Origin: Mrakia gelida
Taxonomy: Eukaryota > Basidiomycota > Tremellomycetes > Cystofilobasidiales > Mrakiaceae
DNA length: 64,000 bases
Assembly (NCBI GenBank): GCA_024345305.1
Contig: BRON01000023.1
Span: 62,001-126,000 of the forward strand
Direction: 5' to 3'
Part shown: positions 8,131 through 19,300 of the stretch, piece by piece
Numbering within the stretch: position 1 is the first letter of the stretch
Layout: each line of letters begins with the position of its first letter
Program-made: the position numbers and the translations under genes
The notes under the pieces: generated by a model
What the model was told of the DNA's origin: nothing
Database searches by the model: none
The model's input: the letters and a program-made list of their open reading frames with translations, nothing else

Positions 8131-10920
8131 CTATTCGTTCTTCGAGAGCTGAGTAGAGAAGAACGGGGAGGAAGCGAGGTCAGCTCGAGCGAGGGAGAGG
8201 AGACGAAGATGGAGACAGCGAAGTTGATTGAACTCACGCTCTGCAGCATCGTCAGCTCGAAGTAACCTCCCTTGAGAGCGACAAGCTCCTGGTGGGTCCC
8301 AGCCTCGGCAATCTTTCCGTCACGGAATAATTAGATACTGGGAGAGAAGGGGAACGTCGGTGAGCAACGAGCAGATTGGACGCGACGTGTTTCGAAGTTG
8401 GGCTCACCGATCGGCCTTCTGAATGGTACTGAGACGATGAGCAATGGCGATGGTAGTCCTTCCCTTCGCAGCGTTATCGAGAGCCTGCAAGTCGAAAAAA
8501 GAGGAGTCAGCGTCGAAACCGGCATCGGCTTCTCGAGTCAACGACGCGACGGTCCTGATGGCTCCAGCAGCTTCGCAGGCCCCTCCCATGACGAGCTGAA
8601 TAAAGAAAGAGGAACGAAGTTGATCGAGGTCAGCGAGATCTCAGGAGTTTACGAGAGGATCAATATGGGAGACGAACGATTTTGTTGGCGTCTGAGAGCA
8701 AAGGGGAAGAGGAGAGACCAAGGAGAACTTGTCAGCTCGACTCCAACTCGAACTGAACCTCGATAGCTCAATGAGACTCGAGCAACTTACCCTTGACGGT
8801 AGCGAGATGATGAGCGATGGTGATGGTAGTTCGACTTGACGTGGCAGAGAGGGATGAGAAAGTCAGCGATCGCCCAATCTCGACGTGTCTCGTTCGTTCC
8901 CTCGCCGGTCGAAACTCACCCTTTCGAAGCCTTCTCCAACGCGTCTTGAACGACAGCCTCCGAGACACCGTCCAAAGCAGAGGTTGCTTCATCGAGTAGA
9001 AGGATCTTGGGATCGGAGACGATGGCTCGAGCGATAGCGACTCGCTGCAAGGAGGAAAGAAAGAGAGGTGAAAGGAACGAGGTCAGCGTCGCGACGAGAC
9101 GAAGAACAGAGAGAGCGACGCACTTGTTTCTGTCCTCCAGCTTCGAGAGGAAAGGAGAAAAAATCAAATGGTCAGTCACAGAACGAGCAAGTATCAGAGG
9201 GCGAGAGTAAGGCACTCACAAAGAAGCATTCCTCGCTCTCCGACGTCCGTCTCGTATGATGAAACCGTCGGCGTTGGCTTTGATGGCGGCAGCTTCGATG
9301 AGAGCAAACTTCTCCTCGGGTGACGCGTGTTCGTAGGGTGTTCCGATCCTAAGAAAGGGACGTCGAGAAGACAGATCAGCGACGAAGTCGAGCGCGTCGA
9401 GACAGAACCTCGAAATGACGACGCATCGACTCACAGACCGTATTCGATGTTCGCTCGGACCGAGCTCTGGAAGAAAACGGGCTCCTGGGAGACGAGACCT
9501 GCTTGGAAGGGAAGGAGGGAGTCAGCGAGCAGGTTGTTCCCGCGAAAGATCGAGACGAGAACGAACCGATCTGTTGTCGAAGCCATTTGACGTTAAGCGT
9601 CTTGATATCCCTCCCATCGAGTTTGACGGTTCCAGAGATGGTATCGTAGAATCGCTCAACCAAGGCGACGACCGTAGACTTTCCTGATCCGGAAGATCCG
9701 GAGCCAGGGAGAAGGATCCAATCACTGGCAATGCAATCAAACGAAGCAAGAGGTTCGAGTCAGCCAACGAACAGTTCGAACGAACACGACGCGCCACTCG
9801 TCTTTGGGGTGAGGCGACGAGTCTTCCTTCTTTGTTCAACTCACAGATTGAAAAAAAGACGGTAACAACGACTCCAGGGTTGGCTCGTCCTTCGGTGATG
9901 AGCACTCCACCTAAAGAAGATGAGGACGAGAACGAGGAAGGACGAGGGGAAGAAGGTCGAGCGTCAGTTCGAATCTAGATCCTCCCATTCCTTTCCGCCC
10001 TCACGTCATGCCTGGTCGGTCATTCACCGAAAGCCAAAGCGAGAGCGTACGCGGCGTCTGGAAGGAAGGAAAGAGGAACGGACGTGGGAGAGGAAAGTAG
10101 GTTAGCGAAACGCGTCGTCAAACGGGCGATCTCGTTCAAATAGTGAAAGACGAGTTTGGCGCTCACAGATGATCCAGAAGAAGACTCCCAGTCCCACACC
10201 CATAACCATAGAAAGCTTCAAACCGACTCCGAGAGCTGGTTCAAGGTGTCGATCAAAAAGAACGACGAGCTAGCTTCTTTTGAATCGAAAAGGCTGTTGA
10301 AGAAGAACGATGGATGGGAAGTCAGCGTCGGTTTAGAGGGAGGAACAGGGACCGGAGCGTGAAGAATTCACCTTGAGCTGTGGAAGGTTGAGAGAAGACA
10401 ATTAGTCGAGATCAGCTTTGGGTCGATGAGCTCATGGACGTGAAACATCGAGAACGAACCAATTCGAATCAACGAGATCACTTCCTCGGCCAAACTCCCA
10501 CTCTCACCAACGTGGTTCAGAGCAGCCTGCTTGTATCGGGTACTGAAGACGCCCATGAAGCCACCACCTGAGGAGAGGGGAAGGAGCGAGGTCAGCGAGG
10601 AACGTGGGCGACGCGAGCTGAGCAAGGACAGGTCTCGACTCACCAGAAACGACGATGCAGGGAAGGATCGACGAGAGAGCCAAAGCGAGCCTCCAAGATT
10701 GAATGTAGGCGATGATGAAACCAGTAGCGAACGTCGAGAGGTAGGAGACGACGAGCGCGGCTTTCTGGAAAGGCGGCGAGCTCGAGTCAGCGGACGCGCG
10801 AGATCTTTCTTCTTCGCTTCTTCTGGAAGAGACGAACCTCGCTGATGTGGACTCGACTCCTTCTTCCCTTGGATGCTGTGACGGATGCAGTGATAGCTCT
10901 GCAACAACACACAAAGGTGA
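8131..10920 (-). pseudogene. ABCB-type (MDR/Ste6-like) ABC transporter pseudogene
   Basis: Reading right to left: membrane-domain exons (ALVVSYLSTFATGFIIAYI; GGFMGVFSTRYKQAALNHVG), a loop (AYALALAF), Walker A ([19 protein letters not shown]), Q-loop ([13 protein letters not shown]), signature (LLSGGQKQ, formed across an intron), Walker B ([12 protein letters not shown]) and H-loop (TTITIAHHLATV). These are followed only by scraps of the second half (ACEAAGAIRTVASL, TTIAIAHRLSTIQKADR, GTHQELVALKGGYFEL), ending LSKNE at TAG 8131-8133. Lesions: an apparent extra T in the A5/T5 run at 10255-10259, a frame-breaking loss of the TMD-NBD linker near 9690-9706, a frameshift near 9262, loss of most of TMD2 and NBD2, and TAA at 8331-8333. 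Coding content is under half of a ~1300-residue family. Confidence 0.85.
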
Positions 10921-11640
10921 CCTCACCTTATCTCTCTGCTTTTGTCAACGATGTCTCTTCCCCTTCTTTCTTCATCTCTTTTCTTTCTTTTCTCTCTTCC
11001 TTCCTCCTCCCTTGGTCCGCCCGCACTGACCCTTTCCTTTCTAACTTCTCTCTCTCTCTATCTTTCTCCTCTCCCAGATCCCCGGACTTCCAAAAGTGCA
11101 CAACGACGTCGGAAACAGAACTGTCCAGACCTTCCTGGCTGTCATGGTCGAATTCGGCCGACGGTAGATCCCCATCCAGGTCATCCTAGCACAGTTGGTC
11201 TCTCGACTTCAGAACCTCGAAGATCCCGTTGGGGTGGTCTCGCATGCAGGGATCCTTCGAAACCTCGTCACGGAACTTCTGGCAACCGTCCTCCCCCCAA
11301 AGCTGGATGACGCCTTGGAAAATAGGTTGGCAGAGCTGGTTAGGTCAACAGTGAGTTTTCCCTTCCCTTGCTTGGGGTAGATAGATAGACCTGACTTCGG
11401 GGAAGGAAACGCTGACAATGTGGTTTGCTTTCAATTTCCAGACCTCTCCCCTTTCCCTGAACCAGATCCTGGATGGACTCCACGCAACCCACCTGCCCGG
11501 ACGCTTTACCAACCAGCGCGCCAGGTTAATCGAAGCCTTGGTCCCTCTCCTTCCGCTTCACTCCTTCCCAGACCAGTGTCGAAGGTTCCCTAGGCGCGAC
11601 TGCCCATTCGTCGTCCCTTTTGATCAGGTAACTGTTGAAA
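10845..11640 (+). pseudogene. Unrecognised plus-strand gene with in-frame stop
   Basis: Three blocks join in one phase. 10845-10917 ends QQHT-K before a GTGACC donor. 11078-11353 follows a long pyrimidine tract and CTCCCAG. 11442-11630 follows TTTCCAG and ends at a GTAACT donor. The middle block reads smoothly (VQTFLAVMVEFGRR, then IPIQVILAQLVSRLQNLED) except for TAG at 11165-11167. A helical, alpha-solenoid-like composition is seen but no family is recognised. It collides with the 5' end of the ABCB pseudogene and is cut on the right by the LTR at 11677. Confidence 0.45.
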
Positions 11641-11676
11641 GTGGAGGACACCGAGCGAGCTGCTCGACGCGACGAG

Positions 11677-11912
11677 TGTTGTGAGGTGTCGGCTCTGGAG
11701 GAGGATGGTCTTCAGTACAAGTGAAGAACCTCCTCCTCTCAGTGCGAGCCCTCCTTATATACTCTACGAGAACCCTCCGCAGCACCTATGACGTATCTAC
11801 TATTACAAGAGATGACTAAGCTACCTACGGAGAAACTACTAGAGCTATAGAGAAGAGAGAAGGTGCTAGAAACGACTCGACGCGGCTCGTCTCAATGACG
11901 CACTTCTCAACA
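11677..11912 (-). mobile_element. copia LTR (second family), shortened
   Basis: On the minus strand it runs TGTTGAGAAGTGCGTC...CCTCACAACA and matches the 306-bp LTR at 49155-49460 with internal deletions (236 bp). It includes a TATATAAG box and the CACTTGTACTGAAG block. The flanking 5-mers (ACGAG and AGGTA) differ, so this is not a simple insertion. Confidence 0.85.
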
Positions 11913-12600
<688 letters not shown>

Positions 12601-13563
12601 AATGCTACTAGGTTACGCAAGTATGGGGAACGTGAAAGTGCGACAACGTGGACAGGGCGTCAAGGAGAAAAGGGGAAAAATACGAAGTATAACTGAAAGA
12701 CCGGAGGAAAGGAATTTCTTTTAAAGAAAATGAACTGTCATCCTGGCGCCGTCTATTCTCAAAACAACTAACAAGCCATCGATCTCCTCAACCTGCACGT
12801 CTTCCTCAAACCATCGTCTACATCCTTCCGTACGGCTGATCTTCAGATGGGGGAGGAGTGGAGCGCACATTTTGGCCGTAGGGAGTTTGGTTGGGTGTGG
12901 GTGGGTGCTGGTTGATGGGGAGGAGAGGTGAGGAAAGGTTTTTTTTTTTTTTTTTTTTTTTCTGACGAGACGCGATACGAGTGAGTTCCTGCTTCGAGGG
13001 GTAGGAGGATCGATTTGCTTCTGGAAGAGTCAGAAGGAGGGAGGCGAAGCGAGAAAGGGGTACATTAGATCGAGGAGAGAGCGGTAGATGACAGTACAGT
13101 AGCGGTGATCAGAGAGAGGCTCAAGACGATTAAGTGAAGCTATAATACTACGGAAACTGAAAGACAGGACGGGTGAAAAGAGGGTAGATCTGGATATGGG
13201 TGAGAGAAGGGGAAGTGAGCGTTTGGAGAGGCAGCAAAGCGAGGGAGGAGTGGGTACGGGCAAGCTTCGGCTCGCTCCTTCCGACACGTCGACGAAATCC
13301 GGACAAGGACCTCGCGAAGTGGAGTAGTGGAGAGGATGATGTCGAGGTGCGAGAAGGTTGGTAGTAGTGAGGTGTCGTAAGGATGAGGGATGAGAAGATC
13401 GGATTGGTTTGGGAGGGAGACGGAGAAGGTGGGGTGTGACGCGACGAGACGAGACGAGATGAAGCTGGTTACGACGGAACCATAAGGACGCAAGAGATCA
13501 GCTCTTTACTCTAAATATAGAGATCAACTAAACATGGGAGGACTGAAGAGTCGCTTGCTCACC
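12601..13563. other. No gene recognised; 23-nt T run
   Basis: A homopolymer of 23 T occupies 12939-12961. The sequence beyond it is purine-rich on the plus strand. Minus-strand open frames at 13030-13493 are proline- and serine-rich without recognisable features. This is probably 3' flank of the F-box gene. Confidence 0.4.
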
Positions 13564-14635
13564 TCATAGCTCCAATTCAACCAAAAACAGCGACCTAACG
13601 CCCACCTCCAAACTCAACACGGCCACGTCCGCTTCCTCCTTCTCCCTCTCCGTCTGCACAACCAGTACCACCGAGCCTTCGTCCAACTGGTTGATCCACA
13701 TCCTCTCCTTGAACCCAGGGATCAAACGGACAACGGAAGTGATGGTAGGGAAATGGGCGGAAAGAAGGGTAGGGAGATGGAGTCGGATGATCCGAGGATG
13801 GGTGAGGTCGGGAACGCCAGCTAGGAGGAACTGTCCGTCAAGAGTCGAGACGAAAGGGATCACTCCCTTGAGGTTGAGGACTGTAAGACGAGTCCAGGCG
13901 TCGAGAGGAGCGAATCCGTTGAGGCAGCAGCCGTGCGAACGGTCTCCTGGCCAGTCTGGGACAGCGAGGTAGAGCGTTGCTGGATTGAGGGAGGGTAGGA
14001 GGGTCTTGTAGAGTTGACTGTAGCTTTGGAGCTGGTCGTGGAGGAAGGATATTTGGAGGCTGTTGAGAGAGAGCGGGGAGAGAGAGGGACCGAGCCTTGA
14101 TGAGGAGAGGGTAAAGGGTGGAACGAAGCTGAAGTTGTTCAAGGTAAGGTTGATATGAAGGTTTTGGATTTGAGAGAGGGAGAGATAGGGATTTATTCGT
14201 GAGATTTTGAGGGACTGGGAACAAAGGACAAAAGGGGTGTTGGGTCAGGAAGGAAGAGAACGAGTCGAGTCAACGAGACTCAGGGCGGAACACAACTGAT
14301 CATCACCTTGAGCGTCTTCTTCTTCCACCATAGTCTCTTCCCTCCCTTCCTCTCACAAAACAGCTTCTTCAGACTCCTCACTGATCTGATCTCGACTCTG
14401 TCGTAGAGTAGACGAGACGTTACGGTGAGGAACTCGAAGGACACTCTCGAGAGAGTGGCAAGCGAAGAGGAGTCCGACGCAAGGAGGATGAGCTCAAGGA
14501 CGTCCCAAGGAAGAATTGTTTGGGTTGAACAAGGTGGCGTTGGGCGGGAGATCTGGATACGAGGAAGAGCTTCAGCTTTAAGAGAGGAAAGACGGGAAGA
14601 GGGTCAAAGTTTAAGGGCCATCGTACCTTCGCCAT
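13564..14635 (-). CDS. F-box protein, three exons, 301 aa
   Basis: Exon 1 is 14627-14635 (ATG GCG AAG). Exon 2 is 14307-14552 and exon 3 is 13564-14214, all in phase. Exon 2 carries an F-box-like helix set starting ILPWDVLELILLAS and continuing TLSRVSFEFLTVTSRLLYDR. Exon 3 is leucine-rich (LSLSQIQNLHINLTLNNFSF) like the LRR-type C-terminal part of basidiomycete F-box proteins. F-box proteins recruit substrates to SCF (Skp1-Cullin) ubiquitin ligases. The substrate is unknown. Introns have GTACGA and GTGATG donors and CAG acceptors. No lesion was seen, and this is one of few intact single-copy genes in the left half. Confidence 0.75.
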
Positions 14636-15291
14636 GAAGAAATCTTGTGAGATGAAGGGAGGAGAGCGGTTGTCAGCCCTCGGTTTTGTCTGCTCAACGT
14701 CGATTGCAAGCACTGACGTTGTGTATAGACTAGTATTCAATGTGCGAGAGAGTCTCAGATGGCTATCTCGGGTCGCTGATGTGGTAAGAGAAAGAAAGAG
14801 AGGACGAGGTCACGACTGCTGCCCTGAAATCCTCCGCGCGGCTCATCAAATTCAAACGTCAATTCAGTTCTTTGTTGCTTCTCGCTCGCTCTTTCGGATC
14901 CCTCCGGCCTCTCTTGGTCTCGTCTATACATAACCATACCAGCATCGTTCTTTCTGATACATCCCTACATACCTTCCCAGCCTCTCCAATCTCCTCGAGT
15001 AATTCTGATCAGATCAACTTCGACGCGTCGTCTCCATCCTCCTCTGTCCTCCCTGTTAGGGCTTGTCACGTCGGAAGCGAGAGGGATCTTCTCTTGCAAC
15101 ACAGGAAGGATCCAGCTTCAAGTCATTTCCAACTCTTCGAATCTCTCTGGTCCCCTCTCCAAGCCGCTTTCATGAAAAGAAAATGGCTTTTCTATACGAG
15201 AGCTGCCATATCCATTGGAAGAGGAGGCGAAGCGGTCTTCGATAAGCTTCGAGAACCAGACGTCTCCCTCGTTTCCGCGCTTCTGGATAAC
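14636..15291. other. Upstream region of F-box gene
   Basis: A plus-strand open frame at 14872-15297 ends in a plausible peptide (WSPLQAAFMKRKWLFYTRA) but its N-terminal half looks random. No splice structure supports a gene. Confidence 0.25.
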
Positions 15292-15509
15292 TGTTGAAAA
15301 GAGTGCGCCTAGATAGCAAGTTATCACAACAACGCGGCACTTCTCTGCCCTTTCCCTTTCTTGGACGTTCCGACCACTTCTTTTCTTCGTCAGTAGTTTC
15401 TACATGGAACTACAAAATTCCCTTTCAACTGGTATTAGAGTCTCTGATCTTTTAGCTTAGGATGTTGAAAACTCGCACAACACACCTTCTCTAGAGGAGA
15501 TGTTCAACA
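15292..15509 (+). mobile_element. Diverged copia solo LTR
   Basis: It begins TGTTGAA and ends GTTCAACA. The 3' part (TAGCTTAGG...CTCGCACAACAC) resembles the LTR ends at 3463 and 20660. No target duplication is seen (ATAAC versus CTTTC). 15510-15930 holds no recognised gene. Confidence 0.5.
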
Positions 15510-15930
15510 CTTTCTTCTCTCTGCAGAAAGGCAGATTGATAGGGCAGCAGCAAAGATGACCAGCCGGGCCTCCTTGTTCTATCATCCTCAATATAAAAAT
15601 AAGGAACGTTTGAGGAAAGGGAGGAAGGAAGAGTTCTGTCAGTTCTAAGGACGCGAGTTGGGATCGCAGTGAGCCTCGCTCATCACTTTGAGGGAGCAAG
15701 GATGAGAGTGGATTGTAAGTTTGTTCATTATCATTCAGATCATTCACCTCCCTCGTCGTCTCGTCGTCCCATCGAATCAGAAGCCGTTCTTGAGCTGCAT
15801 GAGCTTCTGAACGACGTCAACCTCGTCGGCTTTTCTACACAGACGAGTCGTCAGTTCGGAGTCTGCCCTTGCTCTGTTCTGACTCCCTCATGACGAGATA
15901 AGAGGAGAGCGGAAAAAATATCGACGCAAC

Positions 15931-17435
15931 TCACTTCTCATCCACCACACCCGTCCTAGCGAAAAGCCACTTTGTCTCGTCCCCGGTCGTGTATCCGTCC
16001 GCGTCGCAATCCCCTTTCGACGAGTTCGAGATATGACTACGCAAGTCTGAACTTAGAGGCTCTTCCATAGCATCTGTTGGCGAGCGAGACGAACATGGAA
16101 AGGTTCCTTCAGCTCATTCGAACAGGACGGAGAGGAGGGGCGGGAGGGAGAAGACTTGCCTAACTGAGTAGATCCTTGAGTATAATCGTGACAGGTGTAG
16201 ACCTCGCACTCGTTGGGGAGGAGCATCTGGGAGAGGAAAAGGGAGAGAGGAGGCCAAGCGAGGGGAAGGATGCATCAACAAACGAGCGAGAGGTGAAGGA
16301 CCATGAACTGACGAGCTTCTTCAAATAAGCATCCATCTGAGGGACCGTTCCTTCGAAGAAGGAATCACAGCCAGCTGCAAAGAAGTCCGAGGTTCGTTCA
16401 AGGGAAGGGGAATCAGCTCTCAGGATAGAGAAGGGCATGGAGATCGCGAGAAGGATGAAGCGAACCGGTTAACAAAGTAGCGCCCGTAAAAACAGCCTGT
16501 TCTCCGGTCTTCGAGTCCTGAACATAGTAGCAGATGCTATCCTCGGCGTGGCAGGGTGTGTGAATACATCTGGAGGTGGAGCAATAACGACACGACGAGA
16601 GTCAGAGCTGAGGGAGAGAGGAGAAGGAGGGCAAAAACGGACGAACTTGACCTTGACATTCTCGCCGATTTTGAACGTCACGTTATCCACAACTTGATGA
16701 GTGAGACCTGGTACTCGAGAAGATCCACCTAAACAAGGTACGGGGGTAGATTCGAGCTGTTCAGGGAAGGAAGCAGAGAGATCGGTCGGGGGCCAAAGGG
16801 AGAAGGAGAAGGGAAGGGCAAGCTGAGGTCGCACAAACTTGAGGTTCCCACCAGACTGATCCTGTTGTTTGAAAGAGACATCAGCCTTGCGAGTCGTGCA
16901 AGGCAGATGAAGCAGTCTGTCGGACGAACCTCTTGGTAGTGGGTAGCGAGGAGAATCGTGATCTGAAGGAGAAGAAGAGTCAGCTCTTGCGAGCTCTTGG
17001 GATGACCTCGCTCGCTCGCTTTGACGTTGTGACGAACTTCGACGCCGAGCTTCTTCGCTTCAGCGGTGACAGCGTTCGCGTTGTAAGGGTCCACGACGAC
17101 TCCTGTTCGAGTGTCATCGTCCGAAATCAGGTACGTCCAGTTCTAGAACAAGAAAGAACGAACGAGAGAAGGTGAGGAAGGAGTCGTGAGGTGGAGGAAG
17201 AGAGAGGCGACCAACATCGGAGCGAGCTGAAGGTTTCGGGTTAAAACACACGATGTCAGCCGCGAGATTTCAACAGTACCTCTCTGGACTTCGAAGAAGG
17301 AAGAGCACACGGGGGAACGAAGCGTCATCGCACAAGCGTCTCGTTCCTTCCCTCCCAAGAAGTTGAGCTCGATCTTTTGAAAGGGTCCTCCGCTGGAGGC
17401 GGCTGTTACTTACCTTTGACACGAGTTATCTTCAT
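15931..17435 (-). CDS. MBL-fold glyoxalase-II-like protein, copy 1 (about 230 aa)
   Basis: Eleven exons join in phase from ATG 17433-17435 (MKITRVK) to TGA 15931-15933, including two tiny exons (9 and 11 nt) and a GC-AG intron (donor GCAAGT near 16160). Order follows hydroxyacylglutathione hydrolase: NWTYLISDD, ITILLATHYQE-DQSGGN, GLTHQVVDNVTFKIGENVKV, CIHTPCHAEDSICYYV, AVFTGATLL, AGCDSFFEGT, VYTCHDYT. The dinuclear metal site is damaged: the T-H-x-H-x-D-H motif is T-H-Y-Q-E-D-Q and the bridging Asp of FTGDTL is Ala, while the TPCH and CHDYT histidines remain. Open frame plus ligand loss suggests an expressed protein with altered or no hydrolase activity. It is divergent from the truncated acr2 at 17983. 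Confidence 0.7.
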
Positions 17436-17836
17436 CTTGAGCTGTCGAGTTGGAGAAGAATCGTCGAAAGGTTTAAGAGAGAGATATCAGGGACGAGGTG
17501 AAGGTTGGAGGAGAGAATCAAGAATGGAGAGCTCAACAAGAGAGCGGAAGGCACCCGAAGGACACTCTCTATTTGATACCCAAGCCCCTCCTCCCCTTTT
17601 GTTTAGACAATTTCTGTCCCCTTCCCTTGACCTCCCTTTGCCGTTCGACATACATTGCCGAGTGCAGCGGCTCGCCCTCGTCGTCTCTTATGCTCTGAGT
17701 TCTGAGTGCGACCTCCTGACGACTCTGCTGCTCTCCTGCTCTTGCCCTGCGAAAGGGTCCATCTCCTTTGATGCTGCTTTGATCTGGAATTTGACCTTCG
17801 GAAGGTCTACGAGAAGAAGAAGAAAACGTGCAGACG

Positions 17837-17850
17837 CGACTTCAAAGTCG
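17837..17850. promoter_or_regulatory. Inverted repeat in divergent promoter
   Basis: CGACTT-CA-AAGTCG lies in the 548-bp gap between the MBL-like gene and the truncated acr2, with CAAAGTCGAGATGGAATTCGA just downstream. It shares half-sites with the 16-bp palindrome at 31035-31050 in the equivalent position of the other copy. A role in arsenic regulation is inference. Confidence 0.4.
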
Positions 17851-17982
17851 TGATCAAAGTCGAGATGGAATTCGAGCTCAGCTTCGCCCTCCCTCCCTTT
17901 ACTTCTGTGCTTCGTCTCTCTCTCTCTCTCTCGCCGACTCTCTCTCTATCTCTCACCTCTCCTCCCCCGCCCTTACCCTCAA

Positions 17983-18184
17983 ATGCCCTCCCCCTACGCC
18001 CTCCTCACCAGAGCCATCTCTACCGAAGCAGCTGCCGTCGTTCCTAAACCACCTTCCTGGTTCGCTCATCTACCCTTGCCCGTTTCGACACCCACTGGCT
18101 TCTCTATCGACGAGCTTCACGCCTTTTTGGAGAAGGAGAAGGCAGGTCAGATGGCTGGAGGAGTGGACTGGGTCGTCGTTGACG
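17983..18184 (+). pseudogene. acr2-like arsenate reductase, truncated after first exon
   Basis: ATG at 17983 opens a peptide with PKPPSWFAHLP, IDELHAFLEKEKAGQM and GGVDWVVVD. It is collinear with exon 1 of the intact acr2 at 30701-30940. Similarity stops just after the VVVD codons, where ...GACGT is followed by unrelated A/T-rich sequence. The catalytic HCX5R exon is absent, so the product cannot be an active reductase. Confidence 0.8.
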
Positions 18185-18289
18185 TACTTTTTTTTAGGGT
18201 CTCCTGCCTGTACATGCTCGTATAGTTGCATCTGCTTCGATAGGCTCCACCTCAAAAGGAAAGAGATACGCAAATCTTCACACCCCATC

Positions 18290-18600
18290 TTCACAATCCT
18301 CGCTGAACTCGGATACGACACCGGATCGATTACAGCAAAGGTCGACAACCAAGGCGCATCGAAACAACCAAGAACGGCACTCACTCGGAGAAGACCAAGC
18401 ACCGTCGCGTACAGATACGGACGAGAGGCCCAACAGAGTGGATTCATCAAGCTTCACTGCCCACGGAGGCATGCAGGCAGACAACCTCACCAAGGCTCTC
18501 AGAGTCGAAAAACTCGAACGGTTTAAGAAATCGCTCAACATCCTGAAGGAGACCTCGCGCGTGAATCAAAAGACCAGCGGAGACTTGGATGGTTTTTGAG
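18290..18600 (+). mobile_element. Decayed copia RNase H/3' pol remnant
   Basis: In shifting frames the sequence recalls copia VDNQGAIETTKNGTHSE and the following KHIDVAYKYGREL region (seen as KVDNQGAS, YRYGREAQQS). It is the sequence that replaced the rest of acr2 copy 1. 18600-18911 holds nothing recognised. Confidence 0.6.
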
Positions 18601-18911
18601 ATGGGCTATTGGAGGGAACCTGCTTCGGGGTTGGGGAGAGGTGGAACTCTTGCCATGGTTTCGCTGACGGGGCTCAGGTACTGTCTCCCTCCTCGTTTTC
18701 TTTCGTCCCGCTCACTCCTTCTTCCATCTTCGCCAGAACGACATCTTTCTTCCTCCGCTCAGCGACGACAATCGAGAATACCACCACTGCAGCCAGACCC
18801 GTCGAGACTTCGCCCAGTGCCTCACGTCTAGCGAGGAGGAACCGAACTCCCGAGGCGAAGAGGAGATGGAACCCAAGAGAGTCAAAGAGAAAGTTCTAGA
18901 AAGGAACTCGT

Positions 18912-18941
18912 TGTTGAGAAGTGCGTCATTGAGACGAGCCG
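18912..18941 (+). repeat. First 30 bp of a copia LTR
   Basis: TGTTGAGAAGTGCGTC onward is identical to the start of the LTR at 49155. It is interrupted by the gypsy LTR that begins at 18942. Confidence 0.75.
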
Positions 18942-19300
18942 TGTGAGGATCGAGCGAGGAGCGGGGATGGCGAGGGAACGAGAGCGACGCGACGAAGAGA
19001 AGTCAGGTGCTTATCGAGGAACGAGGACGAGGTATGATCCAAAGGTGATTCAAGATAGAGGTTAGAAAGTAGAAAGCGAGGCGAACATATTTAAGGGAGG
19101 CGAAGCGATCAAAGGAAAAAGAGAACAAAAGACTTTGAAGGCTGAAACGATAACAGGGGAAGAGTTATGAACAAAGGGACAAAGGCAGAACACGTAGCTG
19201 AGAACAAAGGACTGGTAGCGGTGAAAGGGAAGTAGGGAGAAGAAAGGGAAAGAGTAAGGGAGAGTGAAACAAGAAGGAGCTGAAACCTGATTCCCTGACA
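18942..19300 (-). mobile_element. gypsy LTR, 359 bp, minus orientation
   Basis: It is the reverse complement of the LTR at 49526-49884, the same length, with a few substitutions. It runs from TGTGAGGATCG to TTCCCTGACA. Flanks AGCCG and CTGGT do not match. The left flank is a copia LTR start and the right flank is mid-pol of another copia element, so it sits on a rearrangement junction. Confidence 0.9.

Noticed and set aside
11677..11912. Simple solo LTR insertion into histone H3
   Set aside because: The 5-bp flanks (ACGAG and AGGTA) do not match, the other side is a different gene, and copia Gag lies just beyond the H3 piece.
12939..12961. T23 run as a poly-A tail of a retroposed gene
   Set aside because: No coding sequence in the expected orientation next to it and no target duplication seen.
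14872..15297. Plus-strand 141-codon gene
   Set aside because: N-terminal half looks random, there is no splice signal, and the end runs into an LTR start.
17828..18526. 232-codon plus-strand frame
   Set aside because: It overlaps the acr2 fragment in another frame and then copia debris; it is a composite of unrelated pieces.
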